This document shows, in pieces, positions 26,619-34,061 of a stretch of 64,000 nt of DNA. Made by a program: the position numbers and the translations under genes. Source of the DNA: Ruania rhizosphaerae (GTDB lineage: Bacteria; Actinomycetota; Actinomycetes; Actinomycetales; Beutenbergiaceae); contig NZ_VSMB01000002.1 of NCBI RefSeq assembly GCF_009805705.1, positions 186,001 to 250,000 on the forward strand, in the 5' to 3' direction. Each line of letters starts with the position of its first letter. Position 1 is the stretch's first letter. A model generated the notes under the pieces. That model was not told the origin of the DNA. It was given only the letters and a program-made list of their open reading frames with translations, and ran no database searches.

Positions 26619-29263
26619 GAACGAACCTCGAACTCCTCAGGCACCGGTACGGCCGCGTGAACCGTTTCCACACTCTCGATTCCAGAGCCCCGCGGCCCAG
26701 CGAACGCAAGAGAGGCGAGCGCCGCAACCGGAGCACTCGGGCCAGCTACGAGTGCACGGGACGCTTCCCTACCTTCAGCTTGGATCCAGCCGGACACGCC
26801 AAATGCTCGGGCACGGGATGCAAACCACTCTCGATACTCTTCGCCGGCACGTCTACCTCGGGTCGTCATGCGTAGCGTCAGCTCTTGAGCCGCATCGTCC
26901 GTAATCGTCAGACCACGCCTACCCGCCACCAGCCGGACGATTGCTCGCGAGACCTTGCTCGGGCGACCATATAGCGGGAACTCATTGCCGCTTTGCGACG
27001 GGTGAGCATTGAGTTCGCAGATAGCTGCTCGCTGCTCCGACAATGGCTTAGAAAGGTCCGGAATAATCCAGTCAACCCCCGAGAATGACAGACCTGGGAT
27101 CGCTTTGACTGCCCGCACAGACGCCTCCACGAACGACGGGTGAAGAACATCAATGGCATCCCGCGTTTCTCCACCCTGCTGCGGATTTGGATTGGAGCTA
27201 AATATCACCTCGCGACCATCCGTGAGAACTGTGTCATACGTGACCCCCTGGCGCTCAAGTTGATGGCGAGTTCCGGCGTCAAGCTTGATGGGCCTGTTCA
27301 TCAGGTGCGGATTGCGCATTCGCATCTCATGCTTAAGAAGTAGCAGTTCCCCCACGGTCCGTTGACCGTCGCCAATCACTGCTCCATGGGGCCATTGGAT
27401 CATCGACAGAGCGTCGTCTCCTACGACAAAGACTCTGCCGCTTGTTCCTTCAATTTGCTCTTCTACGATAACATCTCTGTTCTCGTACCCCGTACCCTTC
27501 AGCGAATCGAACGCATACCGCATTTCCGCTGCGTCGTGAATATCCGTTACCACACCTCGCCCACCAGTACCGCGCAGCGGCTTGAGAACTACAGGAAATC
27601 CGATATGCTTCGCATATTCAATTGCTGGCTCGATTTCATTCGGGCCAAACCGATCTCCGTTAGGCACCGGTATACCAGCACGCTGAAGCAGTAAACGCGT
27701 CGAATGCTTGTCGCTCGTGATGGCCGTCGCTGTTCGCGACGAAGCGGTCGACTTTGTCCACCAGAATCCGATCGAGCGATCCGGGCCATCGTTGGCGACA
27801 AAGCCGACCTGGCTCGTCCTAAACGTACCTAGGCCGAGCGCAAGGCACTCTCGCTCCAAAAGGTGGCTATCGAGCTGTATCTTTCCGAACTCGCGCAGAT
27901 GTGCCGACTCATACTTATTAATTGGGATAGGTCCGCTGCTGACGTCGGGAAGCGTCGGGAACCAAAAATGACGTCTTGTAAACGGAATTATTGCGTCGTA
28001 CGCGAGCGTCGCACCCAACCCGGGATGCGGGCTGTTCGTATGGACGCTCGAGCCAGCCTCGAACTCGACTAGCGGCTCGGAGATCCGAGCCACAGGGCCC
28101 CCTGGCGGGGCCGCCGTGATGTAGTCGAGGCGCGGCATCGCCTTGGCTAGATTGACGAGGGACCACGTCGTGATGTCGCTAGTCCCTACCATCCCGCCGA
28201 CACAGATCCGCATGTCCGGGTCGAGCTCGACAGCACGACGGGCAAGATCAAGGCTCGCGAGAAGCCCGCCTGCTTTGGCTGTCTTGATGTTGATGGCACG
28301 ACAGCCGCCGTGCCTGTGCAACCACTCCAGATCAGTGGTGTCCCACAAACTCTCGTCAGCCATGATGAGAATCGTGCCGCTGCCATAACCCTCGCAGAGT
28401 TTGTCTGCCTGACGCTGAAGAGCGGGAAGACGTTCTCTAGAACTATGCGGGACAGGTTGTTCGAGAGTCACCTCTCGCGGCAATCTGCCCTCACCAATAT
28501 CGCGCGCCACTCTCTCTACAAAGACGCCGGCTCCCGAGGAATCGAGACCTTCGTTGAGATCCATCCAAATCGGCTTTTCAGCCGCCGCACGCACATTTGT
28601 CTCGTGAACTACGCGGAGGATATTCAGGTCACCGTCTATATCACCGGAGCCCTTGACCCGAATCATCGGAAATCTATGCGCTTGCTCCAAAACTTTAGAT
28701 CGGATCTCGTCTTCACTGTTCTGGTTCGACAGCGTTCGCACCGAGACCTGGACACTGCGACGCTGTTCGCCCAGGAGTTCCGATATTGTACAGTTGAGAC
28801 AGCGGGCGATGAGGTCCAGCAGTGCCACTTCCAAGCCTAGAGTAGTGCCGTGAAACGGCCTTTGTGCGTTCGCTTCCTCACTATGCTTTTCTGCAACTTC
28901 CCGCACGCCAGACATTATTTCACGGACCGACGCCACTGCACTTTCACGAGTCTCGACGTCTACGGTCTGTCCGACCAGCGCCTTGGCGGCCTCAGTGGCG
29001 AAACTCCACGCAGCGTCGGCGTTCAGATCACCGGTCAACTTCCGCCGTGGATGGGACTCCCCCACTCCGACCACTTCCTGACCCGCGTGAGTGCCGTGGA
29101 GCCGGATGAGGAAGCTCGTCGATGCTCGCGTCACTCCCCTAGCGGTGCCATAGGGCCGTCGAAGAGGCATCGTGTACTCGAGGGCATGTGCCCGTTCAAT
29201 GCTTAACATTGCCACATCCAATGGATCTCCAATTCGGCGACAATCTTCACCCGGTGATGCCAT
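26615..29263 (-). CDS. Fusion: dipeptide-epimerase-like enolase domain + CphA-like ATP-grasp + degenerate acylphosphatase
   Basis: This 882-residue protein has three modules. Residues 20-420 are an enolase-superfamily MLE/dipeptide-epimerase barrel with an apparently complete catalytic set: Lys204 (IRVKGSG), metal ligands Asp235, Glu268 and Asp303, and opposing Lys327/Lys330 (INIKTAKAGG). Residues 460-780 are an ATP-grasp domain of the cyanophycin synthetase type, with GFPVVLKPLRGTGGRG, hinge EEQIEG, the GDGQRTVGELL insertion and metal site ICELNAH (750-752). Residues 795-870 follow the acylphosphatase pattern, but the catalytic Asn is replaced (GWIQA for GWVRN) and the loop reads GEEYR instead of GVGYR. 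It could join two amino acids and epimerise one stereocentre of the product. The start at 29263 overlaps the free acylphosphatase gene by 17 bases; Met19 at 29209 is an alternative. Local GC is clearly lower than in the flanks. Confidence 0.85.
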   Translation of the reverse strand: MASPGEDCRRIGDPLDVAMLSIERAHALEYTMPLRRPYGTARGVTRASTSFLIRLHGTHAGQEVVGVGESHPRRKLTGDLNADAAWSFATEAAKALVGQTVDVETRESAVASVREIMSGVREVAEKHSEEANAQRPFHGTTLGLEVALLDLIARCLNCTISELLGEQRRSVQVSVRTLSNQNSEDEIRSKVLEQAHRFPMIRVKGSGDIDGDLNILRVVHETNVRAAAEKPIWMDLNEGLDSSGAGVFVERVARDIGEGRLPREVTLEQPVPHSSRERLPALQRQADKLCEGYGSGTILIMADESLWDTTDLEWLHRHGGCRAINIKTAKAGGLLASLDLARRAVELDPDMRICVGGMVGTSDITTWSLVNLAKAMPRLDYITAAPPGGPVARISEPLVEFEAGSSVHTNSPHPGLGATLAYDAIIPFTRRHFWFPTLPDVSSGPIPINKYESAHLREFGKIQLDSHLLERECLALGLGTFRTSQVGFVANDGPDRSIGFWWTKSTASSRTATAITSDKHSTRLLLQRAGIPVPNGDRFGPNEIEPAIEYAKHIGFPVVLKPLRGTGGRGVVTDIHDAAEMRYAFDSLKGTGYENRDVIVEEQIEGTSGRVFVVGDDALSMIQWPHGAVIGDGQRTVGELLLLKHEMRMRNPHLMNRPIKLDAGTRHQLERQGVTYDTVLTDGREVIFSSNPNPQQGGETRDAIDVLHPSFVEASVRAVKAIPGLSFSGVDWIIPDLSKPLSEQRAAICELNAHPSQSGNEFPLYGRPSKVSRAIVRLVAGRRGLTITDDAAQELTLRMTTRGRRAGEEYREWFASRARAFGVSGWIQAEGREASRALVAGPSAPVAALASLAFAGPRGSGIESVETVHAAVPVPEEFEVRS

Positions 29264-29537
29264 CTACGACGTCGAACCCATCGCGCGGCTCAACCGCAGA
29301 TCGACTGGCAGTTACGACTGAGACATGGCCCGTCGCTGGCCCCTGCCTGCTACGTGCCAACACATAGCCGACGTCACCAGGTTCACCGCATAACAGCGCC
29401 TCCACCGCACCGTCATCACAGTTCCTCACCCAGCCCGACACTGACCGCTTGCTGGCTTGGCGCGCTAACCAGCGACGATAGCCAACGCCCTGGACGCGCC
29501 CCTCGACACGTATCCGCCAAGCCTGCATTTCAGTCAT
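29247..29537 (-). CDS. Free-standing acylphosphatase
   Basis: This 96-residue protein is a canonical acylphosphatase with GRVQGVGYRRW carrying the phosphate-binding Arg21 and GWVRNCDDGAVEALL carrying catalytic Asn39. Acylphosphatases hydrolyse carboxyl-phosphate anhydrides, exactly the type of intermediate formed by ATP-grasp and Mur ligases on either side. The start overlaps the stop of the upstream Mur-ligase fusion (ATGA), and its end overlaps the downstream fusion by 17 bases, so it is locked into the operon. Residue Met4 is an alternative start. In vivo it may clear or edit acyl-phosphate intermediates; that is inference. Confidence 0.92.
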   Translation of the reverse strand: MTEMQAWRIRVEGRVQGVGYRRWLARQASKRSVSGWVRNCDDGAVEALLCGEPGDVGYVLARSRQGPATGHVSVVTASRSAVEPRDGFDVVDGITG

Positions 29538-32500
29538 AGATCGTGATCACCCTTTGACCGCAGCCCCTTCGCTACACTCCCGAATCTCGTGTTCGCACTC
29601 GACCCCTTGACCAGCACAGTGTCACCGGATTGCAGTCGATCTCTCACCAGCGCTGGCAACTCGTCCACTTCATGCGCGTGTGGCCCGCAACGCTCGCCCA
29701 GCGCAGATCGCAGACGGTCCATGTCGTTCCCTGTGGTGAATACGAGATCAACGTCATTCTCAATCAGGCCCTCAGCCAGGCTCGCATGAATGCGCTCTGC
29801 CTCGTCGCCTAGAAAGTTGATCTGTCCGAGCACCGCAATACGACGCCCAGATCGATTCGCGCCAAACTTCCAGAGAAGCTTAAATGATGAGTTCATCGAG
29901 TCAACCGTCGCATTCGTCGAATCGTCAATCAGCAGCGCGGTCCCACCACGTACCGGTATCTCATGCAAGGCCGTGACGTTGTCCTTAGGAGCGTACGTTT
30001 CGAGTCCGACACGAATGTCGTCCACGCGCATTCCCAATGCCTGTGCGCAAAGCAGCGCACCGAGACCGTTCAGCACGGCCCCTTCGCCAACGGTTTGCAT
30101 CCGGTACTCGAGGCGTGTCCCGGATAGCTCGACCTCGATCTTGGAACCGTTGATGTCGACGTCCCAATTCAGCAACCGGCAGTCTGCGGCGACTGATCGA
30201 CCGAATGTCCTTACCGAACTCGCCCCAGCTACCTCCGCCCGCTGCCTCAGCTCTTCGGAGTGCGGCGTGTCAGCGTTTATTATAGCCACGCCACCGGGCG
30301 CCATGCGGTCGATCAAGCTGCCCTTTATTCTCGCAGTATCGGCAACGGTAGGTGCGATATCTCTATGTGCGAGGCCGATCGCCGTGATGATAGCAACATC
30401 GGGATTGATCATATCCGCAGTTGAGTGACCTGGAATCCGAACGAATCCAGAAATCGCGGCTTCCACAACTGCGACATCGCTGGTATGGTCTAATCCGGAA
30501 AGCGTATTCGAAACACCATCAACTGTGTTCCAGTTTCCATAACTGGAAGAGACGGACATTGAACGTTGGAGGATATGCGCGAGAATCGCCGCCGTCGTAC
30601 TCTTTCCGACAGTCCCGGTAATTCCGACCACATTTCCTGAGTAGCACCTTCGCATGAGGTGAGCAACGTTCCATGTTGCTTCTCGACTATCTCGAACCTT
30701 CAAGTACGGCACTTCCAGGTCGGGCGGCTCCTGCGATCCCATGATCGCAACCGCACCCGCGGCAACCGCGCGCTTGCAGAGTTCGTCACGACCGTATCGA
30801 GACTGACGGGACGATCGACGCAACCGTTGCGTCCACGTCGCAGCGTCCATCAACACCAACACCGATCCCGGCACTACCTGGTCCAGGAGAAAGGTAATTC
30901 GTGACGGCACAGCATCAGGTTCGGTCAGATTTGCCCACGATCCGCTGAGGGATCGCCCGAGCACCTCGAGTGACGGAACCGATCCTTCTGATGGCGCCGA
31001 CTCTACGTCATTTGCCCGTGCGGGATCGCCTGTCACCGCTACTTCTCGTGTAGGACGATCATCTTTGGGTCTCTCGGCCTCCGCGCGCTGACCGTGCTCA
31101 TCCATCACTTCATTGGGTCTTGGGCGCACGAGGCGGATCACCCGTGACTTCAGCCGATGCCGGAGGCTCTTCGCTCGCGGGTCGCGCACCCTCCCCTCTC
31201 GCACGCGGAAGCCCGCTCTGGGCACCGTCTCACTTGTGCGAATTTCAAGGTCTGAAACACTCACCCCCGACGGGCCTTCGCAGAGCCGACTGATCATCTT
31301 CGTCGTTCGCTTACCCGTGCCCCGCATGAGGACATCGACAGCGCCGTCTTCACGAGTACAAACCCATCCATGAATGTCGTGTTCTAGAGCCGCGGCATAC
31401 AGCCAGTCGACGTAACCGTGGGCTGCGAGGCCGTCTCCCTTGATCGTGATCCGCCAGGACCTTGCCTTCGGTCGCTCTGAAGCGTCGGCTGCGGAGCGCG
31501 CTTCGGTCGTTCGCGCCGCTGCGGTCTCGTCACGTATCGGACGCCTCACCCCCTTGGCGTACTGTTCCTCCACATATGGGGCCAAGCGCTCCAGGTCGAC
31601 CTCAGTCCCCAAGCCAGGACCTTCCTGCCGGCGAATGACGTTGCTGCCGGGGCCAGCATAGTTGGACCTAGGGAAGGCGATTGTCTCGACGTTCCTCGGA
31701 GGGACCGTGGTCACATAGTCCAAGCGCGGCATTGCGCGGGCAAGGTTGTGCAGAGCCCAGGCTGTCAGTTCGCTGGTGCCGAGCATGCCACCGATACATA
31801 TTCGGGTTTCAGGGTTCGCGGCTACAGCCGCTTCAGCGAGTTCCAGCGATTCAAGTAGACCTCCAGCCTTGGGGGCCTTGATGTTTATCGCCTTGCATCC
31901 GCCCGCCTGCACGAGCTCTCTCAGATCATCTGCATCCCACATGCTCTCATCAGGCATGATTTCGATTCGGTACTCGGCCGGTAGCCCGCGTGTCCGCAAT
32001 GCGTCATCGGCGACCAGCTGCAAGTCTGCGTGCTTGAGTCCGTCCTGCTTGGGCAAGGGCCCCTCAATGATCGTCGTCGATGGCAATTCGCCAGACTTCA
32101 TCAGGCCAGCCACCTCAGCAACGAAATCAGACGCTGTCTCGAATGTCATGGCTTCATTAAGATCAATCCAGAGCGGCTTTCGCTCTCCGATTCTCTGATT
32201 TCCCTGTACCGCAGCCGAGAGTAGGTCCAAGTTTGATTTGACCCCGGCTCTACCTTTGAGTCTAGTGATCGGAAATCGCGTTTGTCTTGACACTTTCTCG
32301 ACGACATCTGACGCCGCGACAGATGTTGAGATCGTGGAGATCGAAATTGGAACATCCAGTCTCTGCTCTCCAAGCAATTCTGATAACCGGACGTCAAAGT
32401 ATCGTGATACAAGGTCGAGGAGTGCGACCTCTACTCCCAGCAGGGTCCCACGAAACGGTTTCGGTCCATGAATTTCCGTCGAGGCGATGCCTGCGCGATC

Positions 32501-32869
32501 TCTCAGGGTTCGCATGAGGAACTTCACTGACCGGATGGCGTCGGCTGAATTCCTAACATCGATCTTCATTCCTTGTAGCGTTTCCACGCTCTCTACGAGG
32601 AATCGCCACGCGGAACTACGATCTTTCTCTCCGTCTCCGGTCAACACGTGCCTCGGCTGGCTCTCACCCATTCCAACGTACGCCTTTTCGCCGTCTCGAC
32701 CCTCTACGATCACGATGAAATTGGTGCTCGCAGTCGTCTTCCCGCGTGCTGTTCCATATGCCTTTTTCAACGGCATCCTGTAGCGAATGGCGCGGACTCC
32801 GTCGAGAAACAGGTGCGAGCCGACCGTGAGCTCCTGTTCTTCCGGGTCCGGGATGGTGTCGCTACTCAC
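29534..32869 (-). CDS. Fusion: dipeptide-epimerase-like enolase domain + degenerate acylphosphatase + MurF-like ligase
   Basis: This 1111-residue protein starts at GTG 32869, with GAGGAG 7 bases upstream; a TTG further up has no such site. Residues 18-440 are an enolase-superfamily barrel with Lys205 (RLKG), Asp236, Glu269, Asp307 and Lys331/Lys334 all in place, as in L-Ala-D/L-Glu epimerases. Residues 470-555 follow an acylphosphatase pattern (GYVDW, then GWVCTREDGAVDVLM) but lack the catalytic Arg and Asn. After a charged linker, residues 635-1111 form a MurF-type Mur ligase: P-loop GITGTVGKSTT (749-759), Glu803, NAD at 865-867, the DDSTNATVDSMNSS motif and VLVKGSS near the end. Mur ligases add an amino acid or dipeptide through an acyl-phosphate. 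I know no characterised enzyme with this order. Confidence 0.85.
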   Translation of the reverse strand: MSSDTIPDPEEQELTVGSHLFLDGVRAIRYRMPLKKAYGTARGKTTASTNFIVIVEGRDGEKAYVGMGESQPRHVLTGDGEKDRSSAWRFLVESVETLQGMKIDVRNSADAIRSVKFLMRTLRDRAGIASTEIHGPKPFRGTLLGVEVALLDLVSRYFDVRLSELLGEQRLDVPISISTISTSVAASDVVEKVSRQTRFPITRLKGRAGVKSNLDLLSAAVQGNQRIGERKPLWIDLNEAMTFETASDFVAEVAGLMKSGELPSTTIIEGPLPKQDGLKHADLQLVADDALRTRGLPAEYRIEIMPDESMWDADDLRELVQAGGCKAINIKAPKAGGLLESLELAEAAVAANPETRICIGGMLGTSELTAWALHNLARAMPRLDYVTTVPPRNVETIAFPRSNYAGPGSNVIRRQEGPGLGTEVDLERLAPYVEEQYAKGVRRPIRDETAAARTTEARSAADASERPKARSWRITIKGDGLAAHGYVDWLYAAALEHDIHGWVCTREDGAVDVLMRGTGKRTTKMISRLCEGPSGVSVSDLEIRTSETVPRAGFRVREGRVRDPRAKSLRHRLKSRVIRLVRPRPNEVMDEHGQRAEAERPKDDRPTREVAVTGDPARANDVESAPSEGSVPSLEVLGRSLSGSWANLTEPDAVPSRITFLLDQVVPGSVLVLMDAATWTQRLRRSSRQSRYGRDELCKRAVAAGAVAIMGSQEPPDLEVPYLKVRDSREATWNVAHLMRRCYSGNVVGITGTVGKSTTAAILAHILQRSMSVSSSYGNWNTVDGVSNTLSGLDHTSDVAVVEAAISGFVRIPGHSTADMINPDVAIITAIGLAHRDIAPTVADTARIKGSLIDRMAPGGVAIINADTPHSEELRQRAEVAGASSVRTFGRSVAADCRLLNWDVDINGSKIEVELSGTRLEYRMQTVGEGAVLNGLGALLCAQALGMRVDDIRVGLETYAPKDNVTALHEIPVRGGTALLIDDSTNATVDSMNSSFKLLWKFGANRSGRRIAVLGQINFLGDEAERIHASLAEGLIENDVDLVFTTGNDMDRLRSALGERCGPHAHEVDELPALVRDRLQSGDTVLVKGSSANTRFGSVAKGLRSKGDHDL

Positions 32870-34061
32870 CGGCAACTCCTCGGTCCGCACGAGGCGCGAC
32901 TTGCAGCACCACAAGCATGATGCTGTGACCCTTCACAGCGCCGTCGATCAGTTCATTTACGAGGTGAGCCATGCGACCAGCGTCGCCGCTGAATGTTCCG
33001 TCGACCCGTCCACCGACCGTGTCAACAGCCCGAATTTCGCCTCTGATGCCCACGCTGCTTGCTGCTGCCACGATGTCGCCGCTGCCCCGCTCGGGGTCGG
33101 GTAGGGAGTGTGCTTCGAAGTCGTAGGTGACCACCTCATTCGGGTCCGAGATCCGCAGCCCTAGGGATCTCGCGTATCGGCGCATGATGCCCTCACTCAG
33201 CCGCTCAGCATCCGTCGGCGCAACCTTTGCTTGCACTGCCAGCCCCGCACGCTCGGAGAACTCCACCACTCCCACGGGCCGGTCATCGATCGCAGCGGTT
33301 GCATCGGGAACCACCAGGTCGAGCGAACAGAGCCCTAGTCCGGGCAGCGCCGCACTGGCACGAAGCGCGAGGTCACGTACGTCCGAATGTGCGATCTCGG
33401 TAACGTCCTCACCGCCGACGATGCTTCCGTCGCTGGGAACACCTTCGCATCGAATGACGGACCGGACCTCACCGTCACTGACCAGGACCCGCAAGTACTC
33501 ACCTGATAACTGCTTCTCGACCACGAACATGTAGCCCGGCGGCACGACGAGGCGGCCGTTCTCTTCACCGGGCTCTCTTAGTTCGGTCAACCCGTAGGCA
33601 GAGCGGCTGAACCCTTCACGCTCGCTGGTCGGATTCCGAAGATAGTCGATCGCCGCATCGAGGTCGGCTTCGTCGTGGATGTCGCGAAAGGTCTCGATGC
33701 CGTTGTCACCTACCGCGGGCTTCACCACGACCGGGTACCCAAGCTTCGACGCTGTCCGCTTGGCTGCCTCGATTCCGCGACCCATGGTGAAGGTCGCACC
33801 CGGCGGAACCGGCACACCATTGCGCTCAAGCAGCCCACGCTGCATCCGCTTGTCTTGGGCGTAGGTAATGGGGCCTAGCGCGCTGGTGCCAGGCACGCCG
33901 TGAACAAAGGAAAGTTCCACGCCGTCATCACTTCGCACGTAGCAGACCTGCCGCGGGTAGACCTCAATCGGCAGGTTCGCGCGCAGCAGGGCGCGAAGCG
34001 CGAGTACTCCGTCGAGTTCGGATGCGGCGATCGGTGCCAGTTCGTGAGTATCAGCGGACAC
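32862..34061 (-). CDS. ATP-grasp family protein (possibly with degenerate acylphosphatase tail)
   Basis: This 399-residue protein has an ATP-grasp core (about 65-300): LLERNGVPVPPGATF, then GYPVVVKPAVGDNG with Lys114, hinge VVEKQLSGE with Glu182, and VVEFSERAGL (Glu267) where relatives have Glu-x-Asn. The Asn-to-Ser change at the second metal site weakens the case for normal catalysis, although the first Glu remains. The segment from about 335 (SVGIRGEIRAVDTVGGRVDG) resembles the second half of an acylphosphatase domain. The GTG start has AGGAG 10 bases upstream and lies inside the end of the previous gene (11-base overlap). Its N-terminal 60 residues have a C-rich strand (RQVCYVRSDDG) not seen in the other copies. 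A ligase or ligase-partner role in the same peptide pathway is inferred. Confidence 0.8.
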   Translation of the reverse strand: MSADTHELAPIAASELDGVLALRALLRANLPIEVYPRQVCYVRSDDGVELSFVHGVPGTSALGPITYAQDKRMQRGLLERNGVPVPPGATFTMGRGIEAAKRTASKLGYPVVVKPAVGDNGIETFRDIHDEADLDAAIDYLRNPTSEREGFSRSAYGLTELREPGEENGRLVVPPGYMFVVEKQLSGEYLRVLVSDGEVRSVIRCEGVPSDGSIVGGEDVTEIAHSDVRDLALRASAALPGLGLCSLDLVVPDATAAIDDRPVGVVEFSERAGLAVQAKVAPTDAERLSEGIMRRYARSLGLRISDPNEVVTYDFEAHSLPDPERGSGDIVAAASSVGIRGEIRAVDTVGGRVDGTFSGDAGRMAHLVNELIDGAVKGHSIMLVVLQVAPRADRGVAGE

